A DNA stretch of 64,000 nucleotides from Mangifera indica (Eukaryota > Streptophyta > Magnoliopsida > Sapindales > Anacardiaceae). The position numbers and the translations under genes were made by a program. Where the stretch lies: positions 16,265,584 through 16,329,583 of the forward strand of contig NC_058139.1 of assembly GCF_011075055.1 (NCBI RefSeq), read 5' to 3'. Each line of letters opens with the position of its first letter. Within the stretch, counting starts at the first letter, position 1. Below, in pieces: positions 1 through 13,800 of the stretch. The notes below the pieces were generated by a model. The model did not search any database. It saw only the letters and a list, made by a program, of their open reading frames with translations, and was not told where the DNA came from.

Positions 1-2141
1 TTGATGTCGTTTTGGGTTTACTAGCGTACCGACAGTGTTTGTAAACTTAAGAAGTCGAGTATTCCAATATTGTTTCGACAAATTCATTGTGGGGCGTATT
101 GATTTTTTTCATGAAAAAGAAAGATGGATCGATACGAATGTGTATTTACCATAGGGATCTTAACATAGTTACTATTAAGAACAGGTATTATTTACCATGA
201 ATTGATGATTTGTTTAACTAGTTAAAGGATGTTTTGGTATTTTCAAAGATTGATCTAAGATTAAGTTATCATTAAGTCTGAGTGGTGGAGAGACACATTT
301 TGAAGACTACCTTTCAAACAAGATATGGCATTATGAGTTGTGTTGATGTCGATTTGGGTTTACTAGTGTACCGCCAATGTTTATGAACTTAATAAGTCGA
401 GTATTCCATGATTGTTTCGATAAATTCAATATGCGACTTATTGATTTTTTATTAAAAAGAAAGATGGATTGATACGTAGGTGTATTTACTACAGGGATCT
501 TAACAAAGTTACTATTAAGAACAAGTATCTTTTATCACGAATTGATGATTTGTTTAACTAGTTACAGGATGTTTTGGTATTTTCAAAGATTGATCCAAGA
601 TTAAGTTATCACTAAGTCTGAGTGGTCGGGAGAAACATTTTGAAAACTACCTTTCAAACTAAATATGGCATTATGACTTGTGTTGATGTCGTTTTGGGTT
701 TACTAGCGTACCGACAGTGTTTATGAACTTAATAAGTCAAGTATTCCATGATTGTTTCGACAAATTCATTGTGGGGCGTATTGATCTTTTTTATTAAAAG
801 AAAGATGGATAGATACGTATGTTTATTTACTACAGGGATCTTAACAAAGTTATTATTAAGAACAAGTATCCTTTATCACGAATTGATGATTTGTTTAACT
901 AGTTAAAGGATGTTTTGGTATTTTCAAAGATTGATCTAAGATTAAGTTATCATTAAGTCTGAGTGGTCGAGAGAGACATTTTGAAGACTACCTTTCAAAC
1001 TAGATATGGCATTATGAGTTGTGTTGATGTCGTTTTGGGTTTACTAGCGTACCGACAGTGTTTATGAACTTAATAAGTCGAGTATTCCAAGATTGTTTCG
1101 ACAAATTCATTGTGGGGCGTATTGATCTTTTTCATGAAAAAGAAAGATGGATCGATACGTATGTGTATTTACTACAGGGATCTTAACAAAGTTACTATTA
1201 AGAACAAGTATCATTTATCACGAATTGATGATTTGTTTAACTAGTTAAATGACGTTTTGGTATTTTCAAAGATTGATCCAAGATTAAGTTATCATTAAGT
1301 CTGAGTGGTCGAGAGAAACATTTTGAAGACTACCTTTCAAACTAGATATGGCAATATGAGTTGTGTTGATGTCGTTTTGGGTTTACTAGTGTGCCAACAG
1401 TGTTTATGAACTTAATAAGTCGAGTATTCCAAGATTGTTTCGACAAATTCATTGCGGGGCGTATTGATCTTTTTTATGAAAAAGCAAGATGGATCGATAC
1501 GTATGTGTATTTACTACAGGGATCTTAACAAAGTTATTATTAAGAGCAAGTATCCTTTATCACGAATTGATGATTTGTTTAACTAGTTAAAGGATGTTTT
1601 GGTATTTTCAGAGATTGATCCAAGATTAAGTTATCATTAAGTCTGAGTGGTCGAGAGACACATTTTGAAGACTACCTTTCAAACAAGATATGGCATTATG
1701 AGTTGTGTTGATGTCGATTTGGGTTTACTAGCGTACCGACAGTGTTTATGAACTTAATAAGTCGAGTATTCCAAGATTGTTTCGACAAATTCAATGTGCG
1801 GCGTATTGATATTTTTTATTAAAAAGAAAGATGGATTGATACGTATGTGTATTGACTACAGGGATCTTAACAAAGTTACTTTTAAGAACAAGTATCTTTT
1901 ATCACGAATTGATGATTTGTTTAACTAGTTAAAGGATGTTTTGGTATTTTCAAAGATTGATCTAAGATTAAGTTATCATTAAGTCTGAGTGGTCGAGAGA
2001 CACATTTTGAAGACTACCTTTCAAACTAGATATGGCATTATGAGTTGTGTTGATGTCGATTTGGGTTTACTAGCGTACCGACAGTGTTTATGAACTTAAT
2101 AAGTCGAGTATTCCAATGATTGTTTCGACAAATTCATTGTG

Positions 2142-2483
2142 CGGCGTATTGATATTTTTTATTAAAAAGAAAGATGGATTGATACGTATGTGTATTTACT
2201 ACAGGGATCTTAACAAAGTTACTATTAAGAACAAGTATCTTTTATCACGAATTGATGATTTGTTTAACTAGTTAAAGGATGTTTTGGTATTTTCAAAGAT
2301 TGATCTAAGATTAAGTTATCATTAAGTCTGAGTGGTCGAGAGAAACATTTTGAAAACTACCTTTCAAACTAGATATGGCATTATGACTTGTGTTGATGTC
2401 TTTTTGGGTTTACTAGCGTACCAACAGTGTTTATGAACTTAATAAGTCGAGTATTCCAAGATTGTTTCGACAAATTCATTGTG
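2142..2483 (+). repeat. Exemplar monomer, subfamily B
   Basis: A representative 342-bp unit of the second subfamily. It starts CGGCG instead of GGGCG, and has GATATTTTTTATTAAAAAG (ATT in place of ATG), GGATTGATACG and TATCTTTTATC. In other B copies it is linked with CCATGATTG, TTCAATGTGCG, GAGAGACACATTT and GATGTCGATTTGG. Many B units are preceded or followed by A units, and some units carry A states in one half and B states in the other, as expected from unequal exchange or gene conversion. Confidence 0.75.
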
Positions 2484-4533
2484 GGGCGTATTGATCTTTT
2501 TCATGAAAAAGAAAGATGGATCGATACGTATGTGTATTTACTACAGGGATCTTAACAAAGTTACTATTAAGAACAAGTATCATTTATCACGAATTGATGA
2601 TTTGTTTAACTAGTTAAAGGATGTTTTGGTATTTTCAAAGATTGATCTAAGATTAAGTTATCATTAAGTCTGAGTGGTCGAGAGAGACATTTTGAAGACT
2701 ACCTTTCAAACTAGATATGGCATTATGAGTTGTGTTGATGTCGTTTTGGGTTTACTAGCGTACCGACAGTGTTTATGAACTTAATAAGTCGAGTATTCCA
2801 AGATTGTTTCGACAAATTCATTGTGGGCGTATTGATCTTTTTTATGAAAAAGAAAGATGGATCGATACGTATGTGTATTTACTACAGGGATCTTAACAAA
2901 GTTACTATTAAGAACAAGTATCATTTATCACGAATTGATGATTTGTTTAACTAGTTAAAGGATGTTTTGGTATTTTCAAAGATTGATCTAAGATTAAGTT
3001 ATCATTAAGTCTGAGTGGTCGAGAGAAACATTTTGAAGACTACCTTTCAAACTAGATATGGCATTATGAGTTGTGTTGATGTCGTTTTGGGTTTACTAGC
3101 GTACCGACAGTGTTTATGAACTTAATAAGTCGAGTATTCCAAGATTGTTTCGACAAATTCATTGTGCGGCGTATTGATCTTTTTTATGAAAAAGAAAGAT
3201 GGATCGATACGTATGTGTATTTACTACAGGGATCTTAACAAAGTTACTATTAAGAACAAGTATCCTTTATCACGAATTGATGATTTGTTTAACTAGTTAA
3301 AGGATGTTTTGGTATTTTCAAAGATTGATCTAAGATTAAGTTATCATTAAGTCTGAGTGGTCGAGAGAGACATTTTGAAGACTACCTTTCAAACTAGATA
3401 TGGCATTATGAGTTGTGTTGATGTCGTTTTGGGTTTACTAGCGTACCGACAGTGTTTATGAACTTAATAAGTCGAGTATTCCAAGATTGTTTCGACAAAT
3501 TCATTGTGCGGCGTATTGATATTTTTTATTAAAAAGAAAGATGGATTGATACGTATGTGTATTTACTACAGGGATCTTAACAAAGTTACTCTTAAGAACA
3601 AGTATCTTTTATCACGAATTGATGATTTGTTTAACTAGTTAAAGGATGTTTTGGTATTTTCAAAGATTGATCCAAGATTAAGTTATCATTAAGTCTGAGT
3701 GGTCGAGAGACACATTTTGAAGACTACCTTTCAAACTAGATATGGCATTATGACTTGTGTTGATGTCGTTTTGGGTTTACTAGCATACCGACAGTGTTTA
3801 TGAACTTAATAAGTCAAGTATTCCATGATTGTTTTGACAAATTCTTTATGGGGCGTATTGATCTTTTTTATTAAAAAAAAGATGGATACATACGTATGTT
3901 TATTGACTACAGGGATCTTAACAAAGTTACTATTAAGAACAAGTATCCTTTATCACGAATTGATGATTTGTTTAACTAGTTAAAGGATGTTTTGGTATTT
4001 TCAAAGATTGATCCAAGATTAAGTTATCATTAAGTCTGAGTGGTCGAGAGAAACATTTTGAAGACTACCTTTCAAACTAGATATGGCATTATGAGTTGTG
4101 TTGATGTCGTTTTGGGTTTACTAGCGTACCGACAGTGTTTATGAACTTAATAAGTCGAGTATTCCAAGATTGTTTCGACAAATTCATTGTGGGGCGTATT
4201 GATCTTTTTTATGAAAAAGAAAGATGGATCGATACGTATGTGTATTTACTACAGGGATCTTAACAAAGTTACTATTAAGAACAAGTATCATTTATCACGA
4301 ATTGATGATTTGTTTAACTAGTTAAAGGATGTTTTGGTATTTTCAAAGATTGATCTAAGATTAAGTTATCATTAAGTCTGAGTGGTCGAGAGAGACATTT
4401 TGAAGACTACCTTTCAAACTAGATATGGCATTATGAGTTGTGTTGATGTCGTTTTGGGTTTACTAGCGTACCGACAGTGTTTATGAACTTAATAAGTCGA
4501 GTATTCCAAGATTGTTTCGACAAATTCATTGTG

Positions 4534-4875
4534 GGGCGTATTGATCTTTTTTATGAAAAAGAAAGATGGATCGATACGTATGTGTATTTACTACAGGGAT
4601 CTTAACAAAGTTACTATTAAGAACAAGTATCATTTATCACGAATTGATGATTTGTTTAACTAGTTAAAGGATGTTTTGGTATTTTCAAAGATTGATCTAA
4701 GATTAAGTTATCATTAAGTCTGAGTGGTCGAGAGAAACATTTTGAAGACTACCTTTCAAACTAGATATGGCATTATGAGTTGTGTTGATGTCGTTTTGGG
4801 TTTACTAGCGTACCGACAGTGTTTATGAACTTAATAAGTCGAGTATTCCAAGATTGTTTCGACAAATTCATTGTG
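4534..4875 (+). repeat. Exemplar monomer, subfamily A
   Basis: A representative 342-bp unit, taken from just after the GTG (V of KFIV) to the next GTG. Diagnostic states are GGGCG at the start, GATCTTTTTTATGAAAAAG, GGATCGATACG, TATCATTTATC and CCAAGATTG. In the RT frame it has TAG at 4661-4663, TAA at 4715-4717 and TGA at 4721-4723. These sit where RT has the Q of DLFDQ, the Q of YHQ and the R of QVR, so each is explained by one C-to-T change. Unit limits are uncertain by about 3 bp because both parental ends carry a TGG-like string. Confidence 0.88.
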
Positions 4876-7800
4876 GGCGTATTGATCTTTTTTATGAAAA
4901 AGAAAGATGGATCGATACGTATGTGTATTTACTACAGGGATCTTAACAAAGTTACTATTAAGAACAAGTATCCTTTATCACGAATTGATGATTTGTTTAA
5001 CTAGTTAAAGGATGTTTTGGTATTTTCAAAGATTGATCTAAGATTAAGTTATCATTAAGTCTGAGTGGTCGAGAGACACATTTTGAAGACTACCTTTCAA
5101 ACTAGATATGGCATTATGAGTTGTGTTGATGTCGTTTTGGGTTTACTAGCGTACCGACAGTGTTTATGAACTTAATAAGTCGAGTATTCCAAGATTGTTT
5201 CGACAAATTCATTGTGCGGCGTATTGATATTTTTTATTAAAAAGAAAGATGGATTGATACGTATGTGTATTTACTACAGGGATCTTAACAAAGTTACTAT
5301 TAAGAACAAGTATCTTTTATCACGAATTGATGATTTGTTTAACTAGTTAAAGGATGTTTTGGTATTTTCAAAGATTGATCTAAGATTAAGTTATCATTAA
5401 GTCTGAGTGGTCGAGAGACACATTTTGAAGACTACCTTTCAAACTAGATATGGCATTATGAGTTGTGTTGATGTCGTTTTGGGTTTACTAGCGTACCGAC
5501 AGTGTTTATGAACTTAATAAGTCGAGTATTCCAAGATTGTTTCGACAAATTCATTGTGGGGCGTATTGATCTTTTTTATTAAAAGAAAGATGGATCGATA
5601 CGTATGTGTATTTACTACAGGGATCTTAACAAAGTTACTATTAAGAACAAGTATCCTTTATCACGAATTGATGATTTGTTTAACTAGTTAAAGGATGTTT
5701 TGGTATTTTCAAAGATTGATCTAAGATTAAGTTATCATTAAGTCTGAGTGGTCGAGAGAGACATTTTGAAGACTACCTTTCAAACTAGATATGGCATTAT
5801 GAGTTGTGTTGATGTCGTTTTGGGTTTACTAGCGTACCGACAGTGTTTATGAACTTAATAAGTCGAGTATTCCATGATTGTTTCGACAAATTCATTGTGC
5901 GGCGTATTGATCTTTTTTATTAAAAAGAAAGATGGATCGATACGTATGTGTATTTACTACAGGGATCTTAACAAAGTTACTATTAAGAACAAGTATCCTT
6001 TATCACGAATTGATGATTTGTTTAACTAGTTAAAGGATGTTTTGGTATTTTCAAAGATTGATCTAAGATTAAGTTATCATTAAGTCTGAGTGGTCGAGAG
6101 AAACATTTTGAAGACTACCTTTCAAACTAGATATGGCATTATGAGTTGTGTTGATGTCGTTTTGGGTTTACTAGCGTACCGACAGTGTTTATGAACTTAA
6201 TAAGTCGAGTATTCCAAGATTGTTTCGACAAATTCATTGTGGGGCGTATTGATCTTTTTTATGAAAAAGAAAGATGGATCGATACGTATGTGTATTTACT
6301 ACAGGGATCTTAACAAAGTTACTATTAAGAACAAGTATCATTTATCACGAATTGATGATTTGTTTAACTAGTTAAAGGATGTTTTGGTATTTTCAAAGAT
6401 TGATCCAAGATTAAGTTATCATTAAGTCTGAGTGGTCGAGAGAAACATTTTGAAGACTACCTTTCAAACTAGATATGGCATTATGAGTTGTGTTGATGTC
6501 GTTTTGGGTTTACTAGCGTACCGACAGTGTTTATGAACTTAATAAGTCGAGTATTCCAAGATTGTTTCGACAAATTCATTGTGGGCGTATTGATCTTTTT
6601 TATGAAAAAGAAAGATGGATCGATACGTATGTGTATTTACTACAGGGATCTTAACAAAGTTACTATTAAGAACAAGTATCTTTATCACGAATTGATGATT
6701 TGTTTAACTAGTTAAAGGATGTTTTGGTATTTTCAAAGATTGATCTAAGATTAAGTTATCATTAAGTCTGAGTGGTCGAGAGAAACATTTTGAAGACTAC
6801 CTTTCAAACTAGATATGGCATTATGAGTTGTGTTGATGTCGTTTTGGGTTTACTAGCGTACCGACAGTGTTTATGAACTTAATAAGTCGAGTATTCCAAG
6901 ATTGTTTCGACAAATTCATTGTGCGGCGTATTGATATTTTTTATTAAAAAGAAAGATGGATTGATACGTATGTGTATTTACTACAGGGATCTTAACAAAG
7001 TTACTGTTAAGAACAAGTATCTTTTATCACGAATTGATGATTTGTTTAACTAGTTAAAGGATGTTTTGGTATTTTCAAAGATTGATCCAAGATTAAGTTA
7101 TCATTAAGTCTGAGTGGTCGAGAGAAACATTTTGAAGACTACCTTTCAAACTAGATATGGCATTATGAGTTGTGTTGATGTCGTTTTGGGTTTACTAGCG
7201 TACCGACAGTGTTTATGAACTTAATAAGTCGAGTATTCCATGATTGTTTCGACAAATTCATTGTGCGGCGTATTGATATTTTTTATTAAAAAGAAAGATG
7301 GATTGATACGTATGTGTATTTACTACAGGGATCTTAACAAAGTTACTATTAAGAACAAGTATCTTTTATCACGAATTGATGATTTGTTTAACTAGTTAAA
7401 GGATGTTTTGGTATTTTCAAAGATTGATCTAAGATTAAGTTATCATTAAGTCTGAGTGGTCGAGAGAAACATTTTGAAGACTACCTTTCAAACTAGATAT
7501 GGCATTATGAGTTGTGTTGATGTCGTTTTGGGTTTACTAGCGTACCGACAGTGTTTATGAACTTAATAAGTCGAGTATTCCATGATTGTTTCGACAAATT
7601 CATTGTGGGCGTATTGATCTTTTTATTGAAAAAGAAAGATGGATCGATACGTATGTGTATTTACTACAGGGATCTTAACAAAGTTACTATTAAGAACAAG
7701 TATCATTTATCACGAATTGATGATTTGTTTAACTAGTTAAAGGATGTTTTGGTATTTTCAAAGATTGATCTAAGATTAAGTTATCATTAAGTCTGAGTGG

Positions 7801-10800
7801 TCGAGAGAAACATTTTGAAGACTACCTTTCAAACTAGATATGGCATTATGAGTTGTGTTGATGTCGTTTTGGGTTTACTAGCGTACCGACAGTGTTTATG
7901 AACTTAATAAGTCGAGTATTCCAAGATTGTTTCGACAAATTCATTGTGGGGCGTATTGATCTTTTTTATGAAAAAGAAAGATGGATCGATACGTATGTGT
8001 ATTTACTACAGGGATCTTAACAAAGTTACTATTAAGAACAAGTATCATTTATCACGAATTGATGATTTGTTTAACTAGTTAAAGGATGTTTTGGTATTTT
8101 CAAAGATTGATCTAAGATTAAGTTATCATTAAGTCTGAGTGGTCGAGAGAAACATTTTGAAGACTACCTTTCAAACTAGATATGGCATTATGAGTTGTGT
8201 TGATGTCGTTTTGGGTTTACTAGCGTACCGACAGTGTTTATGAACTTAATAAGTCGAGTATTCCAAGATTGTTTCGACAAATTCATGTGTGGGCGTATTG
8301 ATATTTTTTATTAAAAAGAAAGATGGATCGATACGTATGTGTATTTACTACAGGGATCTTAACAAAGTTACTATTAAGAACAAGTATCCTTTATCACGAA
8401 TTGATGATTTGTTTAACTAGTTAAAGGATGTTTTGGTATTTTCAAAGATTGATCTAAGATTAAGTTATCATTAAGTCTGAGTGGTCGAGAGACACATTTT
8501 GAAGACTACCTTTCAAACTAGATATGGCATTATGAGTTGTGTTGATGTCGTTTTGGGTTTACTAGCGTACCGACAGTGTTTATGAACTTAATAAGTCGAG
8601 TATTCCAAGATTGTTTCGACAAATTCATTGTGCGGCGTATTGATCTTTTTTATAAAAAGAAAGATGGATCGATACGTATGTGTATTTACTACAGGGATCT
8701 TAACAAAGTTACTATTAAGAACAAGTATCTTTTATCACGAATTGATGATTTGTTTAACTAGTTAAAGGATGTTTTGGTATTTTCAAAGATTGATCTAAGA
8801 TTAAGTTATCATTAAGTCTGAGTGGTCGAGAGACACATTTTGAAGACTACCTTTCAAACTAGATATGGCATTATGAGTTGTGTTGATGTCGTTTTGGGTT
8901 TACTAGCGTACCGACAGTGTTTATGAACTTAATAAGTCGAGTATTCCATGATTGTTTCGACAAATTCATTGTGCGGCGTATTGATATTTTTTATTAAAAA
9001 GAAAGATGGATTGATACGTATGTGTATTTACTACAGGGATCTTAACAAAGTTACTATTAAGAACAAGTATCATTTATCACGAATTGATGATTTGTTTAAC
9101 TAGTTAAAGGATGTTTTGGTATTTTCAAAGATTGATCTAAGATTAAGTTATCATTAAGTCTGAGTGGTCGAGAGAAACATTTTGAAGACTACCTTTCAAA
9201 CTAGATATGGCATTATGAGTTGTGTTGATGTCGTTTTGGGTTTACTAGCGTACCGACAGTGTTTATGAACTTAATAAGTCGAGTATTCCAAGATTGTTTC
9301 GACAAATTCATTGTGGGGCGTATTGATATTTTTTATGAAAAAGAAAGATGGATGATACGTATGTGTATTTACTACAGGGATCTTAACAAAGTTACTATTA
9401 AGAACAAGTATCATTTATCACGAATTGATGATTTGTTTAACTAGTTAAAGGATGTTTTGGTATTTTCAAAGATTGATCTAAGATTAAGTTATCATTAAGT
9501 CTGAGTGGTCGAGAGAAACATTTTGAAGACTACCTTTCAAACTAGATATGGCATTATGAGTTGTGTTGATGTCGTTTTGGGTTTACTAGCGTACCGACAG
9601 TGTTTATGAACTTAATAAGTCGAGTATTCCAAGATTGTTTCGACAAATTCATTGTGCGGCGTATTGATCTTTTTTATTAAAAAGAAAGATGGATTGATAC
9701 GTATGTGTATTTACTACAGGGATCTTAACAAAGTTACTATTAAGAACAAGTATCTTTATCACGAATTGATGATTTGTTTAACTAGTTAAAGGATGTTTTG
9801 GTATTTTCAAAGATTGATCTAAGATTAAGTTATCATTAAGTCTGAGTGGTCGAGAGACACATTTTGAAGACTACCTTTCAAACTAGATATGGCATTATGA
9901 GTTGTGTTGATGTCGTTTTGGGTTTACTAGCGTACCGACAGTGTTTATGAACTTAATAAGTCGAGTATTCCAAGATTGTTTCGACAAATTCATTGTGCGG
10001 CGTATTGATATTTTTTATTAAAAAGAAAGATGGATTGATACGTATGTGTATTTTCTACAGGGATCTTAACAAAGTTACTGTTAAGAACAAGTATCTTTTA
10101 TCACGAATTGATGATTTGTTTAACTAGTTAAAGGATGTTTTGGTATTTTCAAAGATTGATCCAAGATTAAGTTATCATTAAGTCTGAGTGGTCGAGAGAA
10201 ACATTTTGAAGACTACCTTTCAAACTAGATATGGCATTATGAGTTGTGTTGATGTCGTTTTGGGTTTACTAGCGTACCGACAGTGTTTATGAACTTAATA
10301 AGTCGAGTATTCCATGATTGTTTCGACAAATTCAATGTGCGGCGTATTGATCTTTTTTATTAAAAAGAAAGATGGATTGATACGTATGTGTATTTACTAC
10401 AGGGATCTTAACAAAGTTATTATTAAGAACAAATATCATTTATCACGAATTGATGATTTGTTTAACTAGTTAAAAGATGTTTTGGTATTTTCAAAGATTG
10501 ATCTAAGATTAAGTTATCATTAAGTCTGAGTGGTCGAGAGAAACATTTTGAAAACTACCTTTCAAACTAGATATGGCATTATGACTTGTGTTGATGTCTT
10601 TTTGGGTTTACTAGCGTACCAACAGTGTTTATGAACTTAATAAGTCGAGTATTCCAAGATTGTTTCGACAAATTCATTGTGGGGCGTATTGATCTTTTTC
10701 ATGAAAAAGAAAGATGGATCGATACGTATGTGTATTTACTACAGGGATCTTAACAAAGTTACTGTTAAGAACAAGTATCATTTATCACGAATTGATGATT

Positions 10801-13800
10801 TGTTTAACTAGTTAAAGGATGTTTTGGTATTTTCAAAGATTGATCTAAGATTAAGTTATCATTAAGTCTGAGTGGTCGAGAGAGACATTTTGAAGACTAC
10901 CTTTCAAACTAGATATGGCATTATGAGTTGTGTTGATGTCGTTTTGGGTTTACTAGCGTACCGACAGTGTTTATGAACTTAATAAGTCGAGTATTCCAAG
11001 ATTGTTTCGACAAATTCATTGTGGGGCGTATTGATCTTTTTCATGAAAAAGAAAGATGGATCGATACGTATGTGTATTTACTACAGGGATCTTAACATAG
11101 TTACTATTAAGAACAAGTATCATTTATCACGAATTGATGATTTGTTTAACTAGTTAAAGGATGTTTTGGTATTTTCAAAGATTGATCCAAGATTAAGTTA
11201 TCATTAAGTCTGAGTGGTCGAGAGAAACATTTTGAAGACTACCTTTCAAACTAGATATGGCATTATGAGTTGTGTTGATGTCGTTTTGGGTTTACTAGCG
11301 TACCAACAGTGTTTATGAACTTAATAAGTCGAGTATTCCAAGATTGTTTCGACAAATTCATTGTGGGGCGTATTGATCTTTTTTATGAAAAAGAAAGATG
11401 GATCGATACGTATGTGTATTTACTACAGGGATCTTAACAAAGTTACTATTAAGAACAAGTATCCTTTATCACGAATTGATGATTTGTTTAACTAGTTAAA
11501 GGATGTTTTGGTATTTTCAAAGATTGATCTAAGATTAAGTTATCATTAAGTCTGAGTGGTCGAGAGAGACATTTTGAAGACTACCTTTCAAACTAGATAT
11601 GGCATTATGAGTTGTGTTGATGTCGTTTTGGGTTTACTAGCGTACCGACAGTGTTTATGAACTTAATAAGTCGAGTATTCCAAGATTGTTTCGACAAATT
11701 CATTGTGCGGCGTATTGATATTTTTTATTAAAAAGAAAGATGGATTGATACGTATGTGTATTTACTACAGGGATCTTAACAAAGTTACTATTAAGAACAA
11801 GTATCTTTTATCACGAATTGATGATTTGTTTAACTAGTTAAAGGATGTTTTGGTATTTTCAAAGATTGATCTAAGATTAAGTTATCATTAAGTCTGAGTG
11901 GTCGAGAGAAACATTTTGAAGACTACCTTTCAAACTAGATATGGCATTATGAGTTGTGTTGATGTCTTTTTGGGTTTACTAGCGTACCGACAGTGTTTAT
12001 GAACTTAATAAGTCGAGTATTCCAGATTGTTTCGACAAATTCATTGTGGGGCGTATTGATCTTTTTCATGAAAAAGAAAGATGGATCGATACGTATGTGT
12101 ATTTACTACAGGGATCTTAACAAAGTTACTATTAAGAACAAGTATCATTTATCACGAATTGATGATTTGTTTAACTAGTTAAAGGATGTTTTGGTATTTT
12201 CAAAGATTGATCCAAGATTAAGTTATCATTAAGTCTGAGTGGTCGAGAGAAACATTTTGAAAACTACCTTTCAAACTAGATATGGCATTATGAGTTGTGT
12301 TGATGTCGTTTTGGGTTTACTAGCGTACCGACAGTGTTTATGAACTTAATAAGTCGAGTATTCCAAGATTGTTTCGACAAATTCATTGTGGGCGTATTGA
12401 TCTTTTTATGAAAAAGAAAGATGGATCGATACGTATGTGTATTTACTACAGGGATCTTAACAAAGTTACTATTAAGAACAAGTATCCTTTATCACGAATT
12501 GATGATTTGTTTAACTAGTTAAAGGATGTTTTGGTATTTTCAAAGATTGATCTAAGATTAAGTTATCATTAAGTCTGAGTGGTCGAGAGAAACATTTTGA
12601 AGACTACCTTTCAAACTAGATATGGCATTATGAGTTGTGTTGATGTCGTTTTGGGTTTACTAGCGTACCGACAGTGTTTATGAACTTAATAAGTCGAGTA
12701 TTCCAAGATTGTTTCGACAAATTCATTGTGGGGCGTATTGATATTTTTTATTAAAAAGAAAGATGGATTGATACGTATGTGTATTTACTACAGGGATCTT
12801 AACAAAGTTACTATTAAGAACAAGTATCATTTATCACGAATTGATGATTTGTTTAACTAGTTAAAGGATGTTTTGGTATTTTCAAAGATTGATCCAAGAT
12901 TAAGTTATCATTAAGTCTGAGTGGTCGAGAGAAACATTTTGAAGACTACCTTTCAAACTAGATATGGCATTATGAGTTGTGTTGATGTCTTTTTGGGTTT
13001 ACTAGCGTACCAACAGTGTTTATGAACTTAATAAGTCGAGTATTCCAAGATTGTTTCGACAAATTCATTGTGGGCGTATTGATCTTTTTTATGAAAAAGA
13101 AAGATGGATCGATACGTATGTGTATTTACTACAGGGATCTTAACAAAGTTACTATTAAGAACAAGTATCTTTTATCACGAATTGATGATTTGTTTAACTA
13201 GTTAAAGGATGTTTTGGTATTTTCAAAGATTGATCTAAGATTAAGTTATCATTAAGTCTGAGTGGTCGAGAGAAACATTTTGAAGACTACCTTTCAAACT
13301 AGATATGGCATTATGAGTTGTGTTGATGTCGTTTTGGGTTTACTAGCGTACCGACAGTGTTTGAACTTAATAAGTCGAGTATTCCAAGATTGTTTCGACA
13401 AATTCATTGTGCGGCGTATTGATATTTTTTATTAAAAAGAAAGATGGATTGATACGTATGTGTATTTACTACAGGGATCTTAACAAAGTTACTGTTAAGA
13501 ACAAGTATCTTTTATCACGAATTGATGATTTGTTTAACTAGTTAAAGGATGTTTTGGTATTTTCAAAGATTGATCCAAGATTAAGTTATCATTAAGTCTG
13601 AGTGGTCGAGAGACACATTTTGAAGACTACCTTTCAAACTAGATATGGCATTATGAGTTGTGTTGATGTCGTTTTGGGTTTACTAGCGTACCGACAGTGT
13701 TTATGAACTTAATAAGTCGAGTATTCCATGATTGTTTCGACAAATTCAATGTGCGGCGTATTGATATTTTTTATTAAAAAGAAAGATGGATTGATACGTA

